Translations under genes and position numbers: made by a program
The notes under the pieces: generated by a model
The model's database searches: none
Told to the model about the DNA's origin: nothing
What the model saw: the letters and a program-made list of their open reading frames with translations, nothing else
Source of the DNA: Dendrolimus kikuchii
Taxonomy: Eukaryota > Arthropoda > Insecta > Lepidoptera > Lasiocampidae
NCBI GenBank assembly: GCA_019925095.2
Contig: CM034409.1
Location: 4,529,001-4,593,000, forward strand
Direction: 5' to 3'
DNA length: 64,000 nt
In this document: piece by piece, positions 22,021-33,008 of the stretch
Position numbering within the stretch: the first letter of the stretch is position 1
Layout of the letters: every line of letters starts with the position of its first letter

Positions 22021-22833
22021 TACGACGATACAATACTTTAGTAAAATTACTATAATTAATGTTTGGAAAATTTCGTTCAAAAACAACCCTATCCCTTAGT
22101 TTGCCGCATAATATTCCTTCCCAGAAATTGATTCTTACAAGCCACACTATAATTTGGTATAATAATACGGGTGTTTATATTTTTTCAAAATTAATCAATT
22201 CTACTCCCTGACAAGGGTATACTAAACAACTCTCTACTCCCTGAAAATGTGTATTTACTACATAATGTATATGGTGATGCTCCAGGCATCCACCGTTTAA
22301 TCAATTTGATCATGATCATATCAAATCATTCCCCATAGCAACAAACCGAAGACGGCCCTGCTTCGAGTACGGTCCTGTGGTGCGGTGACTCAACTGCACG
22401 GGTCACCTGCGTCTTCAACAACAAGCGACGCAATATATAAGGGCGCTCTCGGCATGTAGGAGACACGGAGCAAGATGACCATCGAGACCACACGCTACTT
22501 ACTAATCGCGAAATCCAATGGTGGCACTCTGCCCGTTGAGGTTCTTTAAAATCAAAGCCATTCTCTATTTTAAACTGTATTCCTTGGGTAACGTTGAAAT
22601 CAGTGAATATCAAACATTGTAATTACTAGTAATAAATACTGTACGTAATGAATCCACGTATCTGATTGATCTCGGTACTGATAATTAAGAAGATACTTGT
22701 TACAACCACTATACATCTAAGTGCATCATCACGCTGTCAGACCTAAACGTGGGTGTGATCAGAGATTCCGCCCTTACATGACATGTATATATATGTCTAC
22801 AAGTGTACATATAATGTATATTTGCTGTATTAA

Positions 22834-22838
<5 letters not shown>
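22021..22838. other. Interval with nothing firmly assignable
   Basis: 22340-22560 is GC-richer and holds GCAATATATAAGGGCGCTCT, which looks like a TATA promoter and could be LTR-derived. No LTR ends found. Confidence 0.3.

Positions 22839-22876
<38 letters not shown>
22839..22876. repeat. (TA)n microsatellite
   Basis: Pure TA tract next to MITE A. Confidence 0.95.
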
Positions 22877-22882
<6 letters not shown>

Positions 22883-22893
22883 ATATTATGTAT

Positions 22894-23050
22894 ATGAGTC
22901 GTGCGCAGAAGGTTTGCCGATGATAATGTCGCCTGTTTCTACAACCTCGACCCGCGGTCGTCTAGTTCTTAGTACTACTTAGCCCCGTTCCCAGTCGTAG
23001 GAAGCAGGAGAGATGATTGATCATCGGCAAACCTTCTGCGCACGACTTAT
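22894..23050. repeat. MITE A, uninterrupted 157-bp copy
   Basis: Terminal inverted repeat of about 30 bp: AGTCGTGCGCAGAAGGTTTG at the left and its complement CAAACCTTCTGCGCACGACT at the right. The interior carries CGACCCGCGGTCGTCTAG and CCAGTCGTAGGAAG. It is the empty-site reference for the nested copy at 61551-62705. Confidence 0.85.
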
Positions 23051-23879
23051 ATTTGCTACATTGAGTTTAAGACCCTTGTGAAATTAAAGTAAATATACCG
23101 TGTTTATAATGTCTTGTCTAACTTTTCTTCGATACAAATTACGTCTCAACAACCTGTTGGAGATTAATTAAAATTAATTACATTTAATTAAAATGTCTAA
23201 TATTATATTGCTTATTATAATTACATTTGAAATACGCAGGTTTCATTACCACGGATCGATAACTTCTCTGAATAGCCACTTTGGTTATATTAAGATGAAA
23301 ATTCAAGTTATACTAGAGAAGGTGCTACACTCCCTCGTTTTCATAAGAGACTTCCTAAAGCAGGAGTTTTTTTTTTGTCAAAAGAATGTACTTCTGAGGT
23401 GGTCCTGTTGTCACCAAGTCAGGATCTGACGAGTGGTTTCCTGGGAAAACGAATGCAACTCTTGTTAAAAAGTGCTGAGTGCCTAAACTCTTCGGAAGGG
23501 AAAATTGTATATGGGTGCCAGTAATACGAATTCTACAGGCGCTTAAAATATTATTTCTAAACCTTTTTGTCATGATAAACAGGTACGCGTTTGACCACGA
23601 TCACACCTAATATTAGACGATGATGCAGTCAAAGATGGATTCACGCGAGACTTGAAGACTCCCGGATTGTAATTTTCAGGAAACACAAAGTCTGGTAGCG
23701 CATTCTACAATTTTGCAGTACGTAGAAGAAACGTGGAGGCAAAAAACTTCGTTCGCACTGGTGGTGTTTCCACTGAGAAACAATGGCGTAGATCAGAGTG
23801 CTTAGTCGTCTGAAGATGGAATGGTGTAGGAGGAATTAGGTCGAACAGTTTAACCGCACTATAATATATCTATTTATAA
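23051..23879. other. Interval with unassigned repeat fragments
   Basis: 23395-23470 matches 7340-7440. 23600-23860 has a frame-broken stretch (GAGACTTGAAGACTCCCGGA...) that looks like old retroelement DNA, unassigned. Confidence 0.35.
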
Positions 23880-24065
23880 TATAATACATGAGCCTCTACC
23901 AAAATTTATCAAAACGACTCATTGACTCTTCAGATAATCAGAAGGCTGGTGCCTACCTCAGGCAACGGATTAGTATAGCGATCTAGCGAGGAAACGTAGC
24001 CAGCCTTCTGGACACCTTACCCATAGAAGACGGTGATCTGGGCTCAGTATTTTACTTATAGTCTT
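23880..24065 (+). mobile_element. Family F retroelement relic
   Basis: Spells SLYQNLSKRLIDSS, GAYLRQRISIAI, a stop, then GNVASLLDTLPIEDGD. Same block as 45060-45260. Confidence 0.5.
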
Positions 24066-24194
24066 GAGGGACTATATGTAGAATACAATATAAATAAGTA
24101 AGGTTTTCTTTTATTGTAATAAAATTTAATGTAATCTTGTATTGATTATTTGTAGTATATAATGTTATAAAATTCATTTATTGTAGTAATAACA

Positions 24195-24815
24195 ACCCAC
24201 AACCCCTCTAACCCGAAGGGGGGGCTTTGTGGCGAAGCCTTAGGTGAGTAGCGACACTTTGTACTCGCCTCCGTGTTTGCCTTAGCCAGCCGGTACGGAG
24301 AGGAGATCGCTAGAGCTAAGACTCAAGCTCCAGGGGTGGAAGTGACAAATGACATAACATCGGAAGTAGCTTCCGACGAACCTGTAGTCCACCTCTCTAT
24401 ACTACTTAGCCACTCACACTCATGTTGCCCCTGTTTTCTATGGCATTTTTTGGGCCCATGCAGAGAGTGGCGAGTCACCTTCTGCCCATTTTTCCATGTT
24501 CCCCGAAAATTGCGACGGACAGACGCCATATTTCCCATATTCCCAGAACCCTAATACCACTAGCAGTTCACCCCAATAGCTCGGTACTTTCTGTTCTCAT
24601 TTTTTTTTATTGCAGGAGTTCAGCAGACAGGCAGACAGTTCATTTTTCGCAATAGCCCTATACGGGCAGGATCTTGCTCTTGGGTGCATTATTATATGCT
24701 GTAGACAAGGATAAACGCCGCCAGTCACTGTCACGCCACATTTACATCAAATTTTTCAAGGGACCTCTACGTGTTGGCCTTTCCATGGCGCAAGCCTTCA
24801 AAAGTCCGGGCCAAC
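24195..24815 (+). repeat. Repeat family E, long copy
   Basis: GGGGGGCTTTGTGGCGAAGC, GAGGAGATCGCTAGAGCT, ATGTTGCCCCTGTTTTCTAT and CTACGTGTTGGCCTTTCC align with 36690-37295. A small D fragment (24600-24643) interrupts it. Frames read like a remnant of a LINE coding region (GVEVTNDITSEVAS). Confidence 0.65.
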
Positions 24816-24821
24816 AACCCA

Positions 24822-25085
24822 TAAAATATGTCCCACTGCTGGGCTCCAACCTTCCACTGTTGGCGAACGGAGAGTAATACCCGCAGGCAAGTTTGACACA
24901 TTGGTCATCTCGATGTGCAGGTTTCATCAAGATGTTTTTCTTCACAGTTCTTAGCACGAGTTAATTGTAACAATATGCACATTAAATCAGAAAACTGCCT
25001 AAGTGGTGCATGCGTTCCAACCAGGATTCGTACCCGCCCTTTACGACACGTGTGCTAGCCATTACGCTACCACGACTTTCAAACT
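24822..25085 (-). repeat. SINE2, tRNA-derived
   Basis: On the minus strand: box A region GTGGTAGCGTAATGGCTAGC, box B near GGTACGAATCC, then a body with CACATCGAGATGACC and a 3' end CCCAGCAGTGGGACAT. Same family as 46325-46622. Confidence 0.7.
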
Positions 25086-25269
25086 AAAAACTGTTTAAAC
25101 AAGGTTGAAAATATTTTTTTTTAACATAACCAAAACCGACTAGAAAACAAAAAAAAATTTCAACATATTGAAGTCCATGCCAAGTAAAACTTAAAAAACA
25201 ATAAAATCGCAAAATGCAACAACTTCAAGATGTAGAAAATATTTTGTTTTTTTTTTTTTTAAATATTAG

Positions 25270-25412
25270 CATTTGTAACACCGAACGTGCTACAAAATGT
25301 GCTGCGGCTCTCTAAGCGAAGACTGGAACCTGGCCACTAATGCCGGAACACAACTCAAGGTTCTTATGGCGGCATACTCTAGACCAGAGGTGATAGTCAT
25401 TCAGGGGTCCTT
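25270..25412 (-). repeat. D-family fragment
   Basis: GTGCTGCGGCTCTCTAAGCG, AATGCCGGAACACAACTCAA and CATACTCTAGACCAGAGGTG; both ends missing. Confidence 0.65.
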
Positions 25413-25760
25413 CAGCATCTGGGGAGCGGAGGATCAAACCACTGTTGACGAAGTGAGCTTGCCTCTCCCGGGGCATTCTCAAGCACCGATGCGCAGGATC
25501 ACCGTGGGCGTAACTACGTTCTAAGTCTTACGCTTTTCCTACTATGAGCGCGGTGCACACGGGAGGAAGGGGGTTTTAGTGCAGTATTAGCCCATGGGTG
25601 ACCTCTTTAATTGGGGTACTTTGCTGAGTCTCCACACAAGCTGGAAATTGACTCTGTTATCTGCGCTATCTTTAGTGGATAACTCTCATTGCTTTGGTTT
25701 AATCCCACTGAAGGGGTCCTTTAGTGTACGAAATGTACCTCCTGCCTAAAAAAAAAACAA
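25413..25760 (+). repeat. Unassigned retroposon-like block with A tail
   Basis: A GC-richer block ending CCTCCTGCCT plus A run. GGGGTCCTT(C/T)AG stands at both ends (about 25405 and 25716), possibly a target duplication. No reading frame recognised. Confidence 0.35.
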
Positions 25761-26209
25761 ACGTGTGCGTTTCAGGACGCCCGACAGAAGTGATAACTTA
25801 AACTACTAATCTAAGTTGAACTATTTAATATTGAAATTATTTAACTTGAGAAAAGCACAGGTTATTACTTAAATTTTATGTATATTAATATGATAATGTA
25901 AGGAAAGCTTATTTATTAATAAAATCTTTTATTGATTATAAAATAAATATTATTTTTAGTTACAATTCATGAATATGTACATTAGAATTGTTTTGTATGT
26001 ACATTATTAGTGTCAGTATTTAATCTAATAACACGGCTAGCGCTATGGGTTAGAGTGAGAGAGGAGGAGCCTGCTTACCGCTGCCGTATGAGTGAGAGAA
26101 AAGGAAGCCAGACAGACTGGCGCCGTAACGCGTTACTTAACTCCCATAAGAAGTTATCAATTCAAAAAGGCGTGATAGCCACCCAGGCGGGCAAATAACC
26201 TTCCATCTA
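25761..26209. other. Interval with nothing assignable
   Basis: AT-rich. 26155-26195 (GATAGCCACCCAGGCGGGCAA) is a scrap of D. Confidence 0.35.
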
Positions 26210-26527
26210 GCTTTTTTTTTATTGCAGGAGTTCAGCAGACAGGCCGATGGCCCACTTGATGGTAAGAGGTTACCATCGTCTATGGATATTTGCAACATCA
26301 AAGGTGCTACAAATGCGCTGCTGCTCTCTTAAGGGAGAATGGAACCTGGTCACTAACGCCGGAACACAAGTCAAGGTTGTTATGGCGACATGCTTTAGAT
26401 CAGGGGTGGTAGCCATCCAGTCGGGCAAATGCCCTACCACCAGTCAAAAGCTGTGGGTTTTGTTGCCTCTTACGACAGGACGCCTAGCCGAACGAAATTT
26501 TATTCTTTCACCGTTCCTGCACGGATA
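26210..26527 (-). repeat. D-family retroposon, full-length copy
   Basis: Tail TTTTTTTTTATTGCAGGAG to CCGTTCCTGCACGGATAA, all blocks present. Confidence 0.8.
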
Positions 26528-27164
26528 AGGTCAACCGCTTCTCACCAATATGCTGTGTTTGCGTGATATCATACCGATCAAGCCGGCCCTAAGGGATGTA
26601 ATCAAAACAACAATTCCATTTTAGCTCTACCACATAAAGTTTTTATTACCCATACAGACGCAAACCACACACATTACATAAGTTTACGTACACACGTTTT
26701 TAAATAGTTCTGCACTTCAGTTCACGCTATGTTCACATAGGTCCCGTCTAAACTTTCATTGGTCTGTGCTCACAAATGGCAAAACTCAAGATGGTTATGA
26801 AAATGTTTCGACATTTTAATATTACTTTTACATAATATCATTGTCTTTCAGCTCATTTCGTACTACAATGGGTAAGTTTAAAATTAGTGATGGTTTACTT
26901 GCAGGCTTTTCTCGAGATTAAAAATAGCCATAGCTTGAACAAACTTTTATACCCCTTTTCACTTCGTTAAGGGTTGATTTTCCAAAAATATTGGTGCACG
27001 TGTATATTTATATCTAATCATAAGCAAGTATGTATATAAAATTTCGTGTTTGTTATTTGAAAATAGGGGATTTTCATACAAAATTCATCTTGATAGGATT
27101 CGAAATTTGAGATATCCTTAGTTAATATGCATTTACAATGTAAAAAGAACTAACTGTAATTACT
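26528..27164. other. AT-rich interval, nothing assignable
   Basis: No coding signal or shared repeat recognised. Confidence 0.35.
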
Positions 27165-27400
27165 TTTATTGCATTAGTTCAGCAGACAGGCAGACGTCCC
27201 ACCCGATAGAAAGAGGCTGTCATCGCCTATAGACATTTGTAACACTAAAGGTGCTACCAATGTGCTGCCGCTCTCTAAAGGAAGGCTGGAACCTAGCCAC
27301 TATTGTCGGAACACAACTCGAGGTTGTTATGGCGGCATACCTCAGATCAGGGGTGGTAGCCATCTGAATGTGCAAATACCCTACCACCTGGTAAAACGTT
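27165..27400 (-). repeat. D-family copy, diverged
   Basis: TTATTGCATTAGTTCAGCAG to CATCTGAATGTGCAAATACC. The part beyond the CACCTGG block is lost. Confidence 0.7.
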
Positions 27401-27514
27401 TCACGGTTCCAGCTCTAGTACTAGTAGTGGCTATGCGTGGATACAAAATTAAATAATATCTTTCTCCTCTGTGTTCAACTAATTTTGAAACCCCATTAAT
27501 TTTAATACTACAGC

Positions 27515-28626
27515 CTTTTGAAATGAAACTTCTATATAGACGGGGTCTTAGGATTTTTCTGTCACGAAAAAGCGTTACGGCCGCGTGGAGGAGCAGAATT
27601 TAGACTAGACGTGGTGAGAGGCGGCATAATTTTAGATTATACTACGGATGCGTTTTTTGGTTCCGGTTCGACCTCAGTTTTTTTGTTTAATAAAATAAAA
27701 CTAGTTTAAATAAAAAATGCATTAATTAAAATGTACCTACCCTAACCAAATCATAATTTACAGTCAACCTGCGAAAAATCGAAATGTGTGCTGGGACACA
27801 TAGTAAAATTTTGAAGTTTTAAAGTTTGAATACTTGCCCGTAAAACTTCAAGGTAAAACTTTGTTGCGATTCGTTTTTCCACTTGTCCGTTGAAGTTTCA
27901 TTTCTACTATGTGTCCCAGCACACATCTCGATTTTTTTTAAATATTAAAACAATAGTGATGTTTCAGGACTAAACTGTTCTTGTGAGGAGCCTTGCAACC
28001 ACAACTCTTGGGCTCACATTAAAACCAGACTGATGGAATCAGCTCAACGCAGAAGGCAGGCTACTCGAGGCTGCATTTGTGTCAGACAAAGACCCAAGTG
28101 TTTGAGGATAAGACGAAAGAAGCACTTTGCCCTGAACGATAAGGTACAAAAAAACTTCAACGGACAAGTGGAAAAACGGATGTCAACGGATAAATGGCAA
28201 AACGAATCGCAACAAAATTTTAACTTGAATTTTTACGGGCAGATTGTTAATGTACTTGCCCACTTTGAAAACCTGCCCGTAAAACTTTCTTGCGATTCGT
28301 TTTTCCAATTGTCCGTTGAAGTTTCACTTCTACTATGTGTCCCAGCACACATTTCGATTTTTCGGAGGTTCACTATAAATTATGATTTGGTTAGGTTAGG
28401 TACATTTTAATGAATACATTTTTTATTTAAACATATTTTATTTTATCAAACAAAAAAACTGAATTCGATCCGGAGACAAAAAACGCATCCATAGTGTGCT
28501 CTAAAATTATGCCGCCTCTCACCACGTTTAGTTTAAATTTATGCCGCAACTCCACGCGGTCTTAACGCTTTTTCGTGACAGAAAAATCCTGAGACCCCCG
28601 TTTATATAGAAGTTTCACTTCAAAAG
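27515..28626. mobile_element. Long-inverted-repeat (foldback-type) element
   Basis: Left arm from 27515 (CTTTTGAAATGAAACTTCTA, ATAGACGGGGTCTTAGG, TTTTTCTGTCACGAAAAAGC) is matched in reverse by the right arm ending 28626. Homology continues about 280 bp into each side. Inner inverted blocks carry TGTGTGCTGGGACACATAGT. A further arm copy stands at 29953-30259. No transposase is visible. The class is inferred. Confidence 0.75.
27968..28143 (+). CDS. Candidate exon inside the foldback element, function unknown
   Basis: GTTTCAG|GACTAAACTG looks like a splice acceptor and AACGATAAG|GTACAAA a donor. The 176 bases between hold one open frame of 58 codons with a cysteine-rich start (LNCSCEEPCNHNSWAHIK), a middle QRRRQATRGCICVRQRPKCL, and a basic end. 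Composition is protein-like and unlike the arms. It could be a captured host exon or the element's own gene remnant. I do not recognise the family, and the splice sites are read by eye only. Confidence 0.3.
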
Positions 28627-29042
28627 CCCTAGTGCATTGTGTTCACGTCACCGCATAACGAACGATGATTCCCCGAAAAAGTAATTTACCCCGCACTTCC
28701 GCGTCTCAACGATCAGTCTGGATCGATCCGTCGTAAACACATTCACGCATCGCGCGCGCATTTAAGATATCCACCCAATTACAATACTAACCAAGTTCCA
28801 AGACCTTAGTGATAAGTGGCAAGTGAATCATCTAGTGTTATACAACAAGAGATATATAACAAGAGAACACGCACTGCTGCTCCTGTATCGCAAACACTCT
28901 TACTCAGCTCATATTATCAGCTCAATCATATTATTACAAGTAAGTCCATTTATCTCCAATCCCTCCTTTACCCTTGCACCCTTGAAATCTGGCAATCGGC
29001 CAGATCACATTGATTATTGAAATGATATGTTGCGGTATAAAT
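28627..29042. other. Apparently single-copy interval with GC-rich start
   Basis: 28670-28770 is GC-richer (CCCCGCACTTCCGCGTCTCA, TCACGCATCGCGCGCGCATT) and holds CGATCAGTCTGG, an insect initiator-like motif. Near 28938 is ACAAGTAAGTCC, a donor-like site. Suggestive of a promoter and non-coding first exon on the plus strand, but unsupported. Confidence 0.25.
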
Positions 29043-29318
29043 GGTTGAAGGAAACTTCTTTAGAATCGTTCTGATTTGAAACTCGATGAAAGGAAAAAGC
29101 GACACTAAAAGAGATAAACATATACATCTATAGAACTAAACCTGCAATAGAATGAGATAGAATACATTATACAGCGTTTCATACTACTCGATCTCTTTTT
29201 TGTGCAGTGCTTTGTAGCCTCCTCACTCTTGTCTACTTAGCGTTGTAGATATAATTATGTTCGGCTGTATATTATTTGAAATTTCACTTCTACTGCGTGT
29301 GAGCTGCACACACACACG
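29043..29318 (+). repeat. Element K, copy 1
   Basis: Starts GAAGGAAACTTCTTTAGAAT, then GAAACTCGATGAAAGGAAAA, and ends TTTCACTTCTACTGCGTGTG plus (CA)n. Termini are related to the foldback arms (GAAGTGAAACTTC). Copy 2 is at 29641-29925. Confidence 0.6.
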
Positions 29319-29324
29319 CATTTA

Positions 29325-29640
29325 AAAAAAAAAATTATTGCAGGAGTTCAACAGACAGGCAGACGGCCCACTTGATGAAAAGCGGTTACCATCGCCTATG
29401 GACATTTGCAACACCAAAGGTGCTACAAATGCGCTGCTGTTCTCTTAAAGGAGACTAGAACCTGGTCACTAATGCCGGAACACAACACAAGGTTGTTATG
29501 GCGGCATACTCTAGACCAGGGGTGGTCGCTATCCAGTCGAGCAAATACCCTACCACCTGGCTGTGGGTTGTTTTGTCGCCTCTTACGACAGGCCGCTCTG
29601 CCGCAGGAAATTGTATTCTTTCTCCGTTCCTGCACGGATA
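29325..29640 (-). repeat. D-family retroposon, full-length copy
   Basis: A-run/TTATTGCAGGAGTTCAACAG to CCGTTCCTGCACGGATA. Lies between the two K copies. Confidence 0.8.
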
Positions 29641-29925
29641 TGTGAAAGTGAAACTTCTTTAGCATCTTCGTGATTTGAAGCTCGATGAAAGGAAAATGCG
29701 ACACAAGTGATAAACACATACATCTACAGGACTAAGACTGCAACAGAATGAGATAGAATACATTATACAGCGTTTCATACTACTCGATCTCCTTTTTGTG
29801 CAGTGCTTTGTAGTCTCGTGACTCTTGTATACTAAGCGTTGTAGATATAATTATATTCGGCTGTATATTATTTGAAGTTTCACTTCTACTGCGTGTGAGC
29901 TGCACACACACACACATTTTTTTGC
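29641..29925 (+). repeat. Element K, copy 2
   Basis: GTGAAAGTGAAACTTCTTTA to GAAGTTTCACTTCTACTGCG and (CA)n, in the same orientation as copy 1 and very similar to it. A reversed partial copy is at 36465-36602. Confidence 0.65.
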
Positions 29926-29949
29926 GTGTTTTGTCATTATTGCGACGGT

Positions 29950-30260
29950 AATAATATTTTGAAGTGAAACTTCTATATAGACGGGGTCTTAGGATTTTTC
30001 TGTCACGAAAAAGCGTTACGGCGGCGTGGAAGAGCGGCATAAATTTAGACTAGACGTATCGATGTTTTTATTGGTTCCGGATCGAATTCAGTTTTATTGT
30101 TTGATAAAATAAAATATGTTTATTAAAATGTACCTAACCTAACTAAATCATAATTTGCAGGCAGATTGTTAATGTACTTGTCCAATTTGAAAACCTGCCC
30201 GTAAAACTTCAAGTTAAAATTTTGTTGCGATTCGTTTTTCCACTTGTCCGTTGAAGTTTT
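29950..30260 (+). repeat. Single arm of the foldback element
   Basis: TTTTGAAGTGAAACTTCTAT, ATAGACGGGGTCTTAGG and CCACTTGTCCGTTGAAGTT match the left arm of 27515-28626. No partner arm is present. Confidence 0.7.
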
Positions 30261-30269
30261 TTCTTTCCT

Positions 30270-30995
30270 CTTATATGTCTTACTCTAATTGAATATACAC
30301 TGTTTGCTATAACTCTATTAATTCTTCGAAAAGTAATTGGAATCTGAGATTTTTTTAGCTAAACGTGTTGGTAGGTAGTTTCTTGCCGCTTCTTCTCCTT
30401 TGACAGCGATTACACGTTATACATAGCAGCTCGCTCCAACCTCTTATACTGAATTTTGTATAAAGTTTTTTTTTTTCTTGCCATGCTTGTAAGGAATTTG
30501 TGGAGACATATTGCAGCATAACATTTTAGCACGTCATGTCATTATTATAACTATAACATTATTTTTCTTTCCTTTTATTGTCTTGGTCTTATTGAGTATG
30601 CATTGTTTGCTACAACTCCATTAATTCTTCAAAAAGTAATTCTGTAACATACTCCTGTACAAAACTTATATAAAAAAAAAGAATTTGAGATATAAATAGA
30701 ATATGAAATATAAAGAAAAACAATATTTAGCTAGACGTGTTGCTGGGGAGTTTGTTGCCGCTTCTTCTCCTTTACAGCATCAACACGTTGCGAAGCGGTG
30801 TACATAGAATAGGAAGTAAAAAACTTACATGTATGACCTTCAAAAAGTGTTCTTCAGTGGAACTTATTTTGAATAAAAAATTTTGAATTTGAATTTGAAC
30901 CTATGATAAGAAGTAAATTTAAATTAACATGTACGACCTTCAAAAAATGTTCTCCCATAGAACTTATTTCGAAAAAATGTTTGAATTTGAATAAC
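30270..30995 (+). repeat. Family G retroposon 3' ends, repeated in direct order
   Basis: ACTCTATTAATTCTTCGAAA / ACTCCATTAATTCTTCAAAA (30313, 30624), GTGTTG...GTTTCTTGCCGCTTCTTC (30369, 30737) and TGTA(T/C)GACCTTCAAAAA (30830, 30928) show two to three tandem partial copies. The end GAACTTATTTTGAATAAAA is a common LINE terminator type. Confidence 0.55.
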
Positions 30996-31079
30996 CTCAA
31001 GGCTGACAAATTAAGCTTCTATAAAAGCGTCCTAAGCGCTTAATCATAATGGGAGAGATAAGGTAAAAATCACAACTTG

Positions 31080-31225
31080 TAACAGTATGCCCATACCCTA
31101 GCCTGCCATAACCCATGTAGGATTTGGTTCCAGACTGGTCCATTCTATATGACCCATAACACAAGCGTACGTCGTTTAGCTTGGGAATAATATACAATAT
31201 GTTTGTTTGTCTGCCAATTCGACTG
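31080..31225 (+). repeat. SINE1, 3' half
   Basis: CCATTCTATATGACCCATAA, CACAAGCGTACG and TATACAATATGTTTGTTTGT align with SINE1; the tRNA part is missing. Confidence 0.55.
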
Positions 31226-31302
31226 CGACTTTGCTCGCGTCGAAAAGTGATAATGTTACGAAGTGGGCATGTTATGATTTCTTGAAATGTCGAACTTTAA
31301 CC

Positions 31303-31612
31303 GTGCAGGAACGGAGAAAGAATACAATTTCCTGCGGCCGGGCGGCCTGTCGTAAGAGGCGACAAAACAACCCACAGCCAGGTGGTAGGGCATTTGCCCG
31401 ACAGGATGGCTACCACCCCTGGTCTAGAGTATGCCGCCATAACAACTTTGAGTTGTGTTCCGGCATTAGTGACCAGGTTCCAGTCTCCCTTAAGACAGCA
31501 GCAGCACATTTGTAGCACCTTTGGTGTTGCAAATGTCCATGGACAATGGTAACCGCTTTCCATCAAGTGGACCGTCTGCCTGTCTGCTGAACTCATGCAA
31601 TAAAAATAAAAA
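31303..31612 (+). repeat. D-family retroposon, full-length copy
   Basis: CCGTGCAGGAACGGAGAAAG to GAACTCATGCAATAAAAATA. Both the plus (102 codons) and minus (99 codons) frames are open, as in several D copies. Confidence 0.8.
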
Positions 31613-31996
31613 AAAACTTAAATTTTACTTCAAATAACCTAATGATTAATACCCATAACGTCATCTATCGAAGCGAAGATGGATCTAACCATGAGAGCAA
31701 CACTTTAAAATTGTCGCTGTCATTGTCGTTGCCACGGTGATGCACTGGTCATAATCTTTACGTGAAACATTCATAATATTTTTTGTCGAAATCTAAAATT
31801 CGTGGAATATGGACTTTTCGTAAGTAAATTGTATTAATTAATTGTATAATTCATATCTTCAACTATGTTGTAATGAGCGCGTGAAATTGCGAACTCCATT
31901 AATTTAACTCATTGATGCTTACGCCCGGTTTCTATATCTCATCGATCGTTTATTTGCCAAATATCGGTTAAAGTTTGACATAAGCTTGACATAATT
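31613..31996. other. Interval with nothing assignable
   Basis: Lies between two D copies. AT-rich; no match to other parts of the window. Confidence 0.35.
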
Positions 31997-32311
31997 CTAT
32001 CCGCGCAGGAACGGAGAAAGAATACAATTTCCTGCGGCCGGGCGGTCTGTCGTAAGAGGCGACAAAATAACCCACAGCCAGGTAGTAGAGTATTTGCCCG
32101 ACTGGATGGCTACCACCCCTGGTCTAGAGTATGCCGCCATAACAATCTTGAGTTGTGTTCCGGCATTAGTGACCAGATTCCAGTCTCCCTTAAGAGAGCA
32201 GCAGCGCATCTGTAACACTTTTGGTGTGGCAAATGTCCATAGGCGATGGTAACCGCTTTCCATCAAGTGGGCCGTCTGCCTGTCTGCTGAATTCATGCTA
32301 TAAAAAAAGAA
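31997..32311 (+). repeat. D-family retroposon, full-length copy
   Basis: TATCCGCGCAGGAACGGAGA to GAATTCATGCTATAAAAAAA. The minus frame (111 codons) is open through the whole repeat. Confidence 0.8.
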
Positions 32312-32388
32312 TCTCCTTATATGTAATATCAAAATGAATTGATTGATTGTGAATGAATAGGGAGATTTAGGAACAGAGTGTCTTGAAT

Positions 32389-32625
32389 AACGGCCTCTGT
32401 GGTTGAGCGGACTAAGCCTTTGCTGGCCTACGTCACTGCAATGCAGAGGCTCCGGGTTCGATTCCTGGTATAGTAAATTTCGGAAACGTATTGTCTCCGT
32501 TATTTACTATGGTCTGGGTGTCTGGGAACGGGCCCAGAGTAGTCCGTTATATATTATCCATAACACAAGCGTAACTTGCTTAATTTGGGTATATACAATA
32601 TGTGTGTTTGTATGCCGATTAAACA
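32389..32625 (+). repeat. SINE1, best copy
   Basis: ACGGCCTCTGTGGTTGAGCG leads into the box A region (TGGTTGAGCGGACTAAGC). Box B is GGTTCGATTCC at 32455-32465. The body ends GTATATACAATATGTGTGTT. The spacing between boxes fits a tRNA-derived pol III promoter. Parent tRNA not determined. Confidence 0.8.
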
Positions 32626-33008
32626 AAATTAAAAAATAACATGAATTTAATGCTAAAAAAAATCTAAAAAGGCGAAACATTCTTTAATACAAAGCAAAAA
32701 TGTTGTGCCAGAAGTATTTGGATTAAGCACAAAGTAACTTAACATTAAAGACTAACTTTTCACCTTACAGGCATTAAAGAAACTTGTTATTAACAAACTC
32801 ATATTAGAAAATTCATTTCAAAGTGTATTTATTAAAATTACAAAACTTTTGCTTTCAGGGGTGTACCTGCGAAGATCATGGCTGTTGTCACGAGAATACG
32901 GATGGAAATAGACAAGTTAGGAATCTTTGTAGATTCACCGTCGATGCTTATTTCAATTAAATCTCTATCAGACGTCAAAAACGTAATAAATCGTGTACCT
33001 AAAACTCT
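32626..33008. other. AT-rich interval, nothing assignable
   Basis: A plus frame entering the D copy at 33009 (GTTGTCACGAGAATACGGAT...) has no recognisable domain. Confidence 0.3.

Noticed and set aside
31207..31596. D-derived ORFs on both strands as host genes
   Set aside because: They recur with every D copy and begin and end with the repeat.
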